From positions 1,116,001 through 1,180,000 of the forward strand of contig NZ_CP123907.1 in the NCBI RefSeq assembly GCF_033783015.1: a DNA stretch of 64,000 bases, read 5' to 3'. Origin of the DNA: Corynebacterium sp. 21KM1197 (GTDB lineage Bacteria > Actinomycetota > Actinomycetes > Mycobacteriales > Mycobacteriaceae). The notes under the pieces are model-generated. The model did not search any database, was not told the DNA's origin, and saw nothing but the letters and a program-made list of their open reading frames with translations. Position numbers and translations under genes: made by a program. This document shows positions 53,197-61,192 of the stretch, in pieces (position 1 is the first letter of the stretch; every line of letters starts with the position of its first letter).

Positions 53197-54288
53197 ATGG
53201 GTGCTATCCGTAATACCGCTTACCGCCTGATCCTCAAGGGGCTCTTCACCATGGAGCCGGAGCGCGTTCATAACATGGTGAACGATGTTTTGGGCGCGTT
53301 GCAGTTTGTGGGGCCGCTCAATCGCCTGATCGGCCGCGTCATGCCCGTGCGCGATCCGATCCTGGAACAGGAGGTCTTTGGGGTGGTATTCCCCCGGCCC
53401 CTGGGCTTGGCGGCCGGCTTTGATAAGTCCGCCAACTCCCCCGACCTGTGGACCCCCCTGGGCTTTGGTTACGCGGAGATCGGCACCGTGACCGCCTCCC
53501 CGCAGCCGGGCAATCCCGCCCCGCGCCTGTTCCGCCTCAAGGCGGACCGGGGAATCCTCAACCGCATGGGCTTTAATAATCCCGGTGCCGCCCAGGTGGC
53601 CACCAACCTGTATCGCCGCCGCTATGAGGACATCGTGGGCGTGAACATCGGCAAGACCAAGGTGGTGCCCCTGGAGGGAGCGGTGGAGGATTACCGCCGC
53701 TCCGCCAACCTCGTGGAGCACCTGGCCACCTACCTGGTGGTCAATGTCTCCTCCCCCAATACCCCCGGGCTGCGGGACTTGCAGGCGGTGGAGTCCCTGC
53801 GGCCGATCTTGCAGGCGGTGCAGGAGACTACCGACGCCCCCGTGCTGGTAAAGATCGCCCCGGATCTGTCCGACGAGGACGTGGATGCCGTGGCGGATCT
53901 GGCCCTGGAACTGGGCCTGGCGGGGATCGTGGCCACCAATACCACCATCTCGCGGGAGGGCCTGGCCACCCGCAAGGTGGAGGAACTGGGCCCCGGCGGG
54001 GTATCCGGCCCCCCGGTGGCGGCGCGCTCCCTGGAGGTTCTTTCCCGGCTGCGCGGCCGGGTGGGCGATCGGTTGGTGCTGATCTCCGTGGGCGGCATCG
54101 AGACCCCGCAGCAGGCCTGGGAGCGGATCGCCGCCGGGGCCACCCTGCTTCAGGGCTACACCGGCTTGATCTACGGCGGCCCCGATTGGATCAGGGATAT
54201 TCACCGGGGCCTGGCCGATCAGATCCGCGCCCAGGGCTTTACCAATATCTCCGAGGCCGTGGGCTGCGGGCGTCCCTGGGTGGATTAG
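53197..54288 (+). CDS. pyrD: dihydroorotate dehydrogenase (quinone), class 2
   Basis: 363 residues. [60 protein letters not shown] (catalytic Ser) and [12 protein letters not shown] are class 2 PyrD motifs. The N-terminal amphipathic helices ([20 protein letters not shown]) attach it to the membrane, where it passes electrons to menaquinone in pyrimidine synthesis. Stop codon overlaps that of the convergent PEBP-like gene. Confidence 0.97.
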   Translation: MGAIRNTAYRLILKGLFTMEPERVHNMVNDVLGALQFVGPLNRLIGRVMPVRDPILEQEVFGVVFPRPLGLAAGFDKSANSPDLWTPLGFGYAEIGTVTASPQPGNPAPRLFRLKADRGILNRMGFNNPGAAQVATNLYRRRYEDIVGVNIGKTKVVPLEGAVEDYRRSANLVEHLATYLVVNVSSPNTPGLRDLQAVESLRPILQAVQETTDAPVLVKIAPDLSDEDVDAVADLALELGLAGIVATNTTISREGLATRKVEELGPGGVSGPPVAARSLEVLSRLRGRVGDRLVLISVGGIETPQQAWERIAAGATLLQGYTGLIYGGPDWIRDIHRGLADQIRAQGFTNISEAVGCGRPWVD

Positions 54289-54806
54289 TTCTCGTACCAG
54301 CCCCACAGCACGGCGCGGCCCAGGGAGTGGAAGTAGAGCTGGAAGCCCAGCACGGTGGGGCTGGCGTTCGCGTCAATGTCGAGTTTTTCCACGTCCACGG
54401 CGTGCACCGCAAAGAGGTAGCGGTGCGGCCCGTGGCCCTCGGGTGGCTGCGGTCCGTAGTAGGCGCGCTGCCCGCTATCGCCGATGAGGGTGAGGGCGGC
54501 GTCGATAGTTTCCTCGCTGCCGATCTCGGTGACGTTGGCGGGAATGTTGCACACCGCCCAGTGCCAGAAGCCGGCGGCGGTGGGAGCATCCGGGTCAAAG
54601 CAGGTGATGGCGAGGGACTTGGTGCCCTCGGGGAGGTCGGACCAGGCGAGGTGTGGTGCGCGGGAACGCGGCGCGGCGAGGTCCTCGGGAAGGCGCTGCC
54701 CGTCCTCGAAGTCGCGGGAATGAAGCGGGAACTCGGGGAGATCCTTGAGCGGGGCGTAGGGATCGGGGCCGGGGAATCGGGAATCGTTAGCGTAGGAATA
54801 ACTCAT
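54285..54806 (-). CDS. YbhB/YbcL (PEBP)-family protein
   Basis: 173 residues. [25 protein letters not shown] and [21 protein letters not shown] are the two conserved loops of the phosphatidylethanolamine-binding protein fold, forming an anion-binding pocket. No signal peptide is present. The biological role in bacteria is unknown. GGAGGG precedes ATG 54806. It overlaps pyrD by 4 bp at the stops. Confidence 0.9.
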   Translation of the reverse strand: MSYSYANDSRFPGPDPYAPLKDLPEFPLHSRDFEDGQRLPEDLAAPRSRAPHLAWSDLPEGTKSLAITCFDPDAPTAAGFWHWAVCNIPANVTEIGSEETIDAALTLIGDSGQRAYYGPQPPEGHGPHRYLFAVHAVDVEKLDIDANASPTVLGFQLYFHSLGRAVLWGWYEN

Positions 54807-54931
54807 GCCCTCCACTACTACACGAACTTTCATCCGTGTTATTCCCAATCCGGGAAAATGCGCCGTGAACTGCGGATTTGTGGCTAAATGTGGGGGTGGG
54901 TTAAGGTAAACGTCGTTCGCATGAACCACCT

Positions 54932-55017
54932 GCCCGGGTGGCGGAATGGCAGACGCGCTAGCTTGAGGTGCTAGTGTCCTATTAACGGACGTGGGGGTTC
55001 AAGTCCCCCTCCGGGCA
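54932..55017 (+). tRNA. tRNA-Leu (anticodon GAG)
   Basis: An 86-nt class II tRNA: acceptor stem GCCCGGG with TCCGGGC (one G-U pair), D-arm GGCGGAATGGCAGACGCG, anticodon stem CTAGC-TTGAGGT-GCTAG with GAG, a long variable arm TGTCCTATTAACGGACG and T-arm GGGGGTTCAAGTCCCCC. It reads CTC (and CTT) leucine codons. The CCA end is not encoded. Confidence 0.97.
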
Positions 55018-55027
55018 CAGATTCGGT

Positions 55028-55058
55028 AAAGACCCGCCAGATGGCGGGTCTTTTTTCC
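55028..55058 (+). terminator. rho-independent terminator after tRNA-Leu
   Basis: AAAGACCCGCC and GGCGGGTCTTT pair perfectly across an AGAT loop, followed by TTT and CC. Located 10 bp after the tRNA. Confidence 0.92.
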
Positions 55059-55062
55059 TTTG

Positions 55063-55068
55063 TAGGAT
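55063..55068 (+). promoter_or_regulatory. -10 element of the GNAT gene (leaderless)
   Basis: TAGGAT, 6 nt before ATG 55075, directly downstream of the tRNA terminator. Confidence 0.5.
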
Positions 55069-55074
55069 GGCCCT

Positions 55075-55686
55075 ATGCTTATTCGCTCATACCAGCCCAG
55101 TGACCGAGACGCAGCCGTGGAGGTTCTTGCCCGCGCCTTCCACGGCGACCCCTCCTTTGGTCGGGTGGCCAAGTTGGCCACCTCCTCCGATACCTGGGGC
55201 GTGATCAAGGAGATCTTTAGCCTCCAGATCACCCACGAGTACGAGCCCACCGGGGTCATCGACATCGCGGAGGAGGACGGGGAAATCCTTGGCGTGGCGC
55301 TGTGGAACGCCCCGGAGGAGCCGAAAGCGAGGCTCTCCGATCAGGCGCAGGCGCTGAAGCGATACGCCAAGATCTTTGGCCGCAACCTGCCCACCATGTA
55401 TCTCCGGGAGCGGGAGTTGGCGGCCCACCACCCCAAGTTCCCCCACTGGTACCTCTACGCCCTGGCGGTCTCTCCCGCGGCCCAGGGCAAGGGCGTGGGT
55501 TCGCAACTGCTGAAAACCGGCATGGAGCGGGCCGGGGACCAGGCCGTGTACCTGGAATCCTCCACGCGGCGCTCGGCCAAACTCTATGCCTCGCTGGGGT
55601 TCGCCCCGCTGGGTGAACTGCCTCTTCACGGCGAGGGCCCCACGGAGTTGGCCATGTGGCTGCCGCCGAGCATTCCCGAAGCGTGA
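55075..55686 (+). CDS. GNAT-family N-acetyltransferase
   Basis: 203 residues. The N-terminal IRSYQPSDRDAAVEVLARAF, a central WYLYALAVSPAAQGKGVGSQLL (acetyl-CoA-binding Q/RxxGxG) and YLESSTRRSAKLYASLGF are GNAT motifs. It resembles acetyltransferases with a helical insert that act on small molecules. Its substrate is unknown. It overlaps the next gene in GTGA. Confidence 0.92.
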   Translation: MLIRSYQPSDRDAAVEVLARAFHGDPSFGRVAKLATSSDTWGVIKEIFSLQITHEYEPTGVIDIAEEDGEILGVALWNAPEEPKARLSDQAQALKRYAKIFGRNLPTMYLRERELAAHHPKFPHWYLYALAVSPAAQGKGVGSQLLKTGMERAGDQAVYLESSTRRSAKLYASLGFAPLGELPLHGEGPTELAMWLPPSIPEA

Positions 55687-56378
55687 GGGACTTCCTCAGC
55701 GGCCTCCTCCGCGATGCCTGGCGGGCCGTGCGCGCGTGGTCGTGGGGGCGTCGCCTCGCGGTGATCGCGGCCCTGGCCTGCTTCTGCGCGATCACCCTGT
55801 GGGCGGAGGTTCCGGGGCTTTCCACCCTACGCCAGTGGGCGGAGCACACGGGGGCGTGGTTCCCGGTGCTTTTTTGGTTCCTCTACGTGGGCATCACGCA
55901 GTTTCCCATTCCCCGAACCCTGCTCACCCTGGCCTCCGGCGTGCTCTTTGGCCCCTGGTGGGGCGTGGCACTAGCGTTGAGCGCCACCACGGCCTCCGCG
56001 GTGGTATCCCTCCTGCTGGTGCGCGGGCTGCTGGGCGAGTGGATTCGTCCACGGTTGCGCCACCCCGCCGTGGCGGGGCTGAGCGAGAGATTGGCGCAGC
56101 GCGGCTGGTTGGCCGTGGGCTCCCTGCGGCTGATCGCGGGTATTCCCTTCAGCGTGCTCAACTATGCGGCGGCGCTCTCCCCCGTTCCCGCGCTCCCCTT
56201 TGCGCTGGCCACGGCGGTGGGATCGGCACCGGGCACCCTGGCCGTGGTGCTGCTGGGCGATTCCCTCACCGGCACGCCTAATTCCTCCCTCATCGCGGTG
56301 ATGGTGTGTCTGGCCGCGGTGGGTGTGGCGGGGCTGGTGGCGGATCGCCGCCTGCCGGTGCGGGCGGGAGGGGGTTAA
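55683..56378 (+). CDS. TVP38/TMEM64 (VTT/DedA-like) membrane protein
   Basis: 231 residues, about six membrane segments. FPIPRTLLTLASGVLFGPWWGVALAL and the later GSLRLIAGIPFSVLNYAAAL motif are the VTT-domain signature, a family linked to lipid scrambling or carrier-lipid flipping. GTG 55683 overlaps the GNAT stop, so the two are translationally coupled. No function can be assigned. Confidence 0.88.
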   Translation: MRDFLSGLLRDAWRAVRAWSWGRRLAVIAALACFCAITLWAEVPGLSTLRQWAEHTGAWFPVLFWFLYVGITQFPIPRTLLTLASGVLFGPWWGVALALSATTASAVVSLLLVRGLLGEWIRPRLRHPAVAGLSERLAQRGWLAVGSLRLIAGIPFSVLNYAAALSPVPALPFALATAVGSAPGTLAVVLLGDSLTGTPNSSLIAVMVCLAAVGVAGLVADRRLPVRAGGG

Positions 56379-56381
56379 ACT
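56376..56381 (+). promoter_or_regulatory. -10 element of the HTH gene (leaderless)
   Basis: TAAACT, 6 nt before ATG 56388. It includes the TAA stop of the preceding gene. The spacer AAAGGA could also act as a ribosome-binding site if the gene is read from the upstream transcript. Confidence 0.4.
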
Positions 56382-56387
56382 AAAGGA

Positions 56388-56930
56388 ATGTTTGCCCTCC
56401 ATGCTCGGTATCGTGGGCGCGCCACGCGGCGCGCTGATCTGGTGGAACGCTCCGCGCAGGCGCTGAGCACCGTGGCCGGGGTGGGTGCCTTTGAATCCCT
56501 GGGGGTGGAGGATATTCGCGCCCGGATTAGCACCCCAGAGGCGCTGTGCAACGTGGTCATGGCGCTGCTTTCCGACGGCGACTGGGCCATCGGCATTGGG
56601 CTTGGCGACGCCGCCCTAACCGAGGCCACCGGCAGCCTCAGCCGCGCGGCTCGCCCTGGCACGGTGAGCGTGGGGGCCACGGAGGGGGTGCGTGGGGCCG
56701 AGGACATCGCGGCGGTCTTTGCCCTGCTGGGCCAGGTGTTGGCCAAGCGCACGGTGGAGGGCCGGGAGGCCACCTCCCTGGTGCGCGGGGGCCTGAGCCA
56801 GAACGAGGCCGCCGCCGAGTTGGGTATTTCTAAGCAGGCGATGTCCCAACGCCTGCAAGCCGCCGGCTGGCACGCGGAAAATGCTGGCTGGCGGCTTGCG
56901 GTGAATCTGCTGCGCGGGGCGGCGGGTTAG
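56388..56930 (+). CDS. HTH-type DNA-binding protein, unknown regulon
   Basis: 180 residues. The C-terminal LSQNEAAAELGISKQAMSQRLQAAGW is a clear helix-turn-helix. The N-terminal 110 residues (TVAGVGAFESLGVEDIRARIS, DGDWAIGIGLGDA) resemble no domain I can name and are possibly a ligand or nucleotide sensor. It follows the VTT gene by 9 bp and overlaps the convergent stomatin gene by 4 bp. Confidence 0.75.
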   Translation: MFALHARYRGRATRRADLVERSAQALSTVAGVGAFESLGVEDIRARISTPEALCNVVMALLSDGDWAIGIGLGDAALTEATGSLSRAARPGTVSVGATEGVRGAEDIAAVFALLGQVLAKRTVEGREATSLVRGGLSQNEAAAELGISKQAMSQRLQAAGWHAENAGWRLAVNLLRGAAG

Positions 56931-58063
56931 CCCCCCTGCTCCTCCTTGACCAACTCGGCCAGGGAGGGATCAACGGGCTTGTTGGCCACGGCGTTGGCGG
57001 CCGCCACGGCGGCGGCGATCTCGGGGTCGGATTCCGTGGAGAACCAGCTATCGGTATTTTCCGGCTCGGCCATCTCCTTGGTTTCCGCGTCCACGGCCTG
57101 TGGCTCGTAGCGGAACACGCCCTCCTCGTCCTTCTTGGCCATAGCGCGGGCGAATTGTTCGAGGGAGTCACCGAACTGCGAGGGCACCATCCACATGGTG
57201 GAGGCCTTACCCTCGGCCATCTTGGGCAGCTTCTCTAGGTACTGATAGGCCAGCACCTCGGGGGTAAGCTTGGCGGACTTGATGGCGGCATTGACCTTTT
57301 GAATGGCGCGGGCCTCACCCTGGGCCTCCAGGTAGCGCGCGGCGCGGCGGCCCTCGGCGCGCAGAATCTCGGCCTGACGGTCCGCTTCGGCGGCCAGAAT
57401 CGCGGCGTGCTTCTCGCCCTCGGCCGCCAGGATACGAGCCTGCTTCTCACCCTCGGCGGTCTTAATATCGGATTCCCGCTGACCCTCGGCGCTGAGGATC
57501 GTGGCGCGCTTTTCCCGATCCGCCTTCATCTGCATTTCCATGGACTGCTGAATGGAGGGCGGCGGATCGATGGCCTTGAGTTCCACGCGGCTAATGCGCA
57601 GCCCCCACTTGGTGGTGGCGGCGTCCAGTTCCCCGCGCAGGCGGCGGTTGATGACCTCGCGGGAGGTGAGAGTCTCCTCCAGGGTCATGCCGCCCACCAC
57701 GTCGCGCAGCGTGGCCACGGAGATCTGCTCCACACCCACGATGTAGTTATCCACGCCGTAGATGGCGCGGGCGGGATCGTTGATCTGGAAGGTCACCACC
57801 GTGTCAATGGCTACGGTGAGGTTATCCTGCGTGATCACGGCCTGGGGCGGGAAGGAAACCACACGCTCGCGGGTATCCACGCGGGCGCGCACCCGGTCGA
57901 GGAACGGCACGAGGAAGGTCAGGCCGCCCTCCACCGTGCGGGTATAGCGACCCAGCCGCTCGATCACGGCGGCTTGCCCCTGCGGGATCAGCGCTATGGC
58001 CTTGATCACCAGCAGGGCGATAAAGAGGATTAGGACGATGAGGACAAGGAACCCTGGTTCCAT
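56927..58063 (-). CDS. SPFH/band-7 stomatin-like protein (QmcA type)
   Basis: 378 residues. One N-terminal helix (LVLIVLILFIALLVIKAIALIP), the SPFH domain (AVIERLGRYTRTVEGGL...) and a long Ala/Glu-rich coiled coil with repeated AEG..RAAILAAE units. These proteins form large ring oligomers on the membrane with NfeD partners. It abuts nfeD directly (TAA followed by ATG), a hallmark pairing. The acidic tail after residue 320 is variable. Confidence 0.94.
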   Translation of the reverse strand: MEPGFLVLIVLILFIALLVIKAIALIPQGQAAVIERLGRYTRTVEGGLTFLVPFLDRVRARVDTRERVVSFPPQAVITQDNLTVAIDTVVTFQINDPARAIYGVDNYIVGVEQISVATLRDVVGGMTLEETLTSREVINRRLRGELDAATTKWGLRISRVELKAIDPPPSIQQSMEMQMKADREKRATILSAEGQRESDIKTAEGEKQARILAAEGEKHAAILAAEADRQAEILRAEGRRAARYLEAQGEARAIQKVNAAIKSAKLTPEVLAYQYLEKLPKMAEGKASTMWMVPSQFGDSLEQFARAMAKKDEEGVFRYEPQAVDAETKEMAEPENTDSWFSTESDPEIAAAVAAANAVANKPVDPSLAELVKEEQGG

Positions 58064-58495
58064 TTAGTTTTCCTTCCAGACGATGGCTGTGGGGCCGTCG
58101 ATACGCACGACGGTGACGTGCTCGCCCTCGCTGTACGAGGTGTGGGGATCAACGGTGATGGCAGACCAGATGCTGCCATCGAGCCTGATTTGTCCGCCCG
58201 CGCCCGAGTGCACGGTTTCCAGGACTTCCGCGCTGTGCCCCACCAATGCCTCGGAGGAGGTATCGAGGGCCAGGGGAACCTGCATCTTGCGGCGCAAAAT
58301 GGGTTTGACAAAGAACAGCAGTCCGAGGGAGATGAGGGCAAAGGCCAGAACCTGAGCCCAAAGCGGCGCCCCGGTGAGAGCGACACCGCTGGCGGCGAGT
58401 GCCCCGCCGCCGAGCATGAGAAGGGTAAACTCCCCCACCGCTAGTTCCAGTCCCGCCAAAACGAGTGCTGCGATGAACCAAGCGATGATTTCCAC
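58064..58495 (-). CDS. nfeD: NfeD-family membrane protein
   Basis: 143 residues. Three N-terminal helices (AWFIAALVLAGLELAVGEF, LLMLGGGALAASGVAL, VLAFALISLGLLFFV) and a C-terminal OB-fold (ALVGHSAEVLETVHSGAGGQIRLDG) are those of short NfeD1b proteins that partner stomatins. Promoter not obvious. It is the first gene of the two-gene unit. Confidence 0.93.
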   Translation of the reverse strand: MEIIAWFIAALVLAGLELAVGEFTLLMLGGGALAASGVALTGAPLWAQVLAFALISLGLLFFVKPILRRKMQVPLALDTSSEALVGHSAEVLETVHSGAGGQIRLDGSIWSAITVDPHTSYSEGEHVTVVRIDGPTAIVWKEN

Positions 58496-58543
58496 CCCAT
58501 CAAGCCTACCGAAAACACCGGGCTTAGGTAGCCCTGGCCAAAC

Positions 58544-59383
58544 CTAGAGGAGATCGGACTTGCTGAGTTCCGGGGTGGTCACAAAGTCCACCAGGCGCTC
58601 CACCGCGCCGATGAGGGTGGAATCCACATCGCGGAAGGAACCCACGGCGTTGTACACGCGGCTCCACCCCTCCTTGGGGTCGGACCAGCCGAGCCTGCGG
58701 CACACCCCCGTTTTCCAATCCTCACCGTAGGGCACCTCCGGCCAGGCGCGCATGCCCAGGCGCTCCGGTTTTACCGCCGCCCAGATGTCAATGTAGGGGT
58801 GGCCGGTCACCAATACGTGCGGGCCCACCTGCTGCGTAAGCCGCGTCTCCTTGGAGCCCTCCACCAGGTGATCGGCCAGCACGCCCACGCGGCGCTGCGG
58901 ACCGGGGCCAAACTCAGCCAGGCGCTCGGGAAGATGATCGAGGCCCTCAAGGTATTCCACCACCACGCCCTCCACGCGCAGGTCGTGGCCCCAAATCTTT
59001 TCCACGATGGCGGCGTCATGCACGCCCTCCACCCAAATGCGCGAGGGGGCGGCCACCTTGGCCTGTACGTTGCGTACCCGGCGGGAACCGGAATTGGAGC
59101 GCTGCGGGGCCTGTACTGGGACGTAGCGCGTGAGCGTCACCCGCTGCCCCTCGTAGAGGAAGGCCCCAGGACGCAGATGAAAGAGCCTCTGGGTGCCGCG
59201 GCGATCCTCCAAGCGCACAAAATCGCCATCGTAGGTGCGCTCGGTGCCGATGATCGCCCCCACGAAGTCCTGGGCGGCCACCTCCACCACCTCGCCCGGG
59301 GTAGCGGGCATGGTGGGATAGGTGGGGCGCTGGTTGCGGGAATGGCCGGAAAAAATGTCGCCATAGGGATCGTTTCTTGCCAT
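58544..59383 (-). CDS. DUF3097-family protein
   Basis: 279 residues. APSRIWVEGVHDAAIVEKIWGHDLR, VEYLEGLDHLPERL and GVLADHLVEGSKE suggest a Toprim-like fold (conserved Glu and Asp in VEG and LADHLV). The N-terminal part is OB-like. The family is restricted to actinobacteria and uncharacterised; nucleic-acid or nucleotide chemistry is an inference. ATG 59383 is leaderless-type, sharing a promoter region with the divergent hypothetical gene. Confidence 0.87.
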   Translation of the reverse strand: MARNDPYGDIFSGHSRNQRPTYPTMPATPGEVVEVAAQDFVGAIIGTERTYDGDFVRLEDRRGTQRLFHLRPGAFLYEGQRVTLTRYVPVQAPQRSNSGSRRVRNVQAKVAAPSRIWVEGVHDAAIVEKIWGHDLRVEGVVVEYLEGLDHLPERLAEFGPGPQRRVGVLADHLVEGSKETRLTQQVGPHVLVTGHPYIDIWAAVKPERLGMRAWPEVPYGEDWKTGVCRRLGWSDPKEGWSRVYNAVGSFRDVDSTLIGAVERLVDFVTTPELSKSDLL

Positions 59384-59390
59384 GATGTCC

Positions 59391-59397
59391 TACACTA
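59391..59397. promoter_or_regulatory. overlapping divergent -10 elements
   Basis: TACACT on the plus strand (59391-59396) lies 9 nt before ATG 59406. TAGTGT on the minus strand (59392-59397) lies 8 nt before ATG 59383. They are almost the same six base pairs read in both directions. Confidence 0.45.
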
Positions 59398-59405
59398 CTG
59401 GGATC

Positions 59406-60116
59406 ATGTCTATCCGCCCTCATGTGTATTCCCCGCTTCAACATAGCGCCCTGTGGCTGGGGGCATGGCTCCACGGCCACGAGTCCACGGACGCGCTGAT
59501 CGATGCCCTGCTGGATCTCCACCAGCCGCACTCCGTGGAGATCCTGCACCGATTGCGCGCCACCGCGCTTCTTCATGGGGAGGAACCCGCCGTGCGCCTC
59601 GTGCTGGCCGGGCCGGCGCAGCCCACCGGGTTGCCCGCGCCCGCCGACGAGTACGGTGCGCTGCTTATTCCCGACGGCGATGGGCGCCACCACCACGTGC
59701 TCGTCGCGGTGCCGGACGCGGAGGAATGGCAGTGGCGGATCATCGAGGACCCACCCGCGCCCCTCTATCTTTCCCCCGGTGAGGCCGATCTGCGCCTGGC
59801 CGATGCCACCCGCGCGGCGGCAACCCTGATCGAGGAGCAGGGTTATCGAAGCAGCGATCTCACCCACCCGCGCCTGAGCGTGGGGCGGCTGAGCGATTTC
59901 TACGAAACCCCCGGCGTGCCCCGATCCACCCCACCCCGGGCCGCCAAGTTAATCGCGCGGGCGGATCGGGTGGCGGCGATCACGGAGACGCTGCTCGACC
60001 AGGTGGGCGACCACAGCCTCGATCCTGAACTGCTGAGGCTGGCCCGCTATATCCGCGAGGCCAGAATGATCGCGGTGGACTATGCAGTGCGGGACATGGG
60101 CCGCTTGGCGGGCTGA
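59406..60116 (+). CDS. conserved hypothetical protein
   Basis: 236 residues, no signal peptide or membrane helix. Features: an early [20 protein letters not shown] segment, a conserved-looking [14 protein letters not shown] strand region and a helical C-terminal third ([22 protein letters not shown]). I do not recognise a family. ATG 59406 was chosen rather than the ATG at 59382, which falls within the opposite gene's start. The 3' end overlaps the ferrochelatase gene by 37 bp. Confidence 0.75.
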   Translation: MSIRPHVYSPLQHSALWLGAWLHGHESTDALIDALLDLHQPHSVEILHRLRATALLHGEEPAVRLVLAGPAQPTGLPAPADEYGALLIPDGDGRHHHVLVAVPDAEEWQWRIIEDPPAPLYLSPGEADLRLADATRAAATLIEEQGYRSSDLTHPRLSVGRLSDFYETPGVPRSTPPRAAKLIARADRVAAITETLLDQVGDHSLDPELLRLARYIREARMIAVDYAVRDMGRLAG

Positions 60117-61153
60117 CAGCACCCCTCGTGGCAGGCGGCACCATTGACGGTGCAGCCATTGACCGTGACGGCCCCCAGCCCCTCGGGCGTGCGGCCCGAG
60201 GTGTGCTCCTCCACCAGGTCCACCACCATCTGGGTAAACAGCGCGGTGGGCCCGGCGGTGCGGGTGCGCTCCATGTGCATACCGCGTTCGTCGGTGGCCT
60301 GGCGCAGCTCGGTATCGAGGTCCCACACCACCTCCATGTGATCGGAGATGAAACCGATGGGACACACCACCAGGTTCTTGATCCCCTGCTCATCGTGGAG
60401 GGCGGAGGCGTGATCCACGATGTCCGGCTCCAACCAGGGGATCGCGGGGCTGCCGGAGCGGGACTGCCACACCAGGTCGTACTCCTTAATCCCGGCCTCC
60501 TGGGCCACCAGGCGGGAGGCCTCGGCTACCTGGCGCTCGTAGAGCTGGGCGTCCTCGGGGCCCCCGGCGGCGTCGTTGGCGCTGAGCGGGACGGAGTGTG
60601 CGGTGAAGATCATGCGGGGGGAATCCTCGGCGGAGAACTGCGCGTAGGACTCGGTGACGGCCTGCGCCATCGCGGTGATGAACTTGGGGTGATCGTAGAA
60701 CTGCCGCAACTTGGTAAAGGTGATCTCCGGGAGGCCCTTATCCGCGAGGTGCTGGCGAATCCGCTGAATGTCCTCGTCGTACTGGCGGCACCCGGAATAA
60801 CCTCCCCAGGCGGAGGTGCTAAAGACGAGCGCGTTGCGCACGCCGTCGGCAGCCATCTTTTCTGCGGTCTCCTCCCCAAAGGGGTGCCAATTCCTATTGC
60901 CAAAGTAGATAGGGAGGTGGAGATCGCGGCGGAGCAATTCCTGCTCTACGTTGGCGATGATCTCCTTGTTGAGTCGATTGAGCGGGCTTATGCCGTCAAA
61001 GTGAAAGTAATGCTCCCCCACCACCTTGAGGCGCTCGCGCGGGATACCCCGCCCCCGCGTGACGTTTTCCAAAAATGGAACGACCTCCTCGGGTCCCTCG
61101 GGGCCGCCGAAGGAGAGAACGAGGAGGGCATCGTAGTGCTGCTCAAGGCTCAT
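60080..61153 (-). CDS. hemH: coproporphyrin III ferrochelatase
   Basis: 357 residues. [29 protein letters not shown] and [13 protein letters not shown] with the metal-binding His are ferrochelatase motifs. Actinobacteria use the coproporphyrin-dependent haem route, so the product is expected to insert iron into coproporphyrin III (also named CpfC). The C-terminus carries four cysteines in [16 protein letters not shown], consistent with the [2Fe-2S] cluster of actinobacterial enzymes. Located next to the RipA-like gene. Confidence 0.95.
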   Translation of the reverse strand: MSLEQHYDALLVLSFGGPEGPEEVVPFLENVTRGRGIPRERLKVVGEHYFHFDGISPLNRLNKEIIANVEQELLRRDLHLPIYFGNRNWHPFGEETAEKMAADGVRNALVFSTSAWGGYSGCRQYDEDIQRIRQHLADKGLPEITFTKLRQFYDHPKFITAMAQAVTESYAQFSAEDSPRMIFTAHSVPLSANDAAGGPEDAQLYERQVAEASRLVAQEAGIKEYDLVWQSRSGSPAIPWLEPDIVDHASALHDEQGIKNLVVCPIGFISDHMEVVWDLDTELRQATDERGMHMERTRTAGPTALFTQMVVDLVEEHTSGRTPEGLGAVTVNGCTVNGAACHEGCCQPAKRPMSRTA

Positions 61154-61192
61154 GGCACCAAGCCTACGACGTGGGCAAGAAGCAGAGCAAAG

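Noticed and set aside
52069-54306. Long open frame (745 codons) on the minus strand across lppL and pyrD
   Set aside because: Antisense to two clear genes; no recognisable motif.
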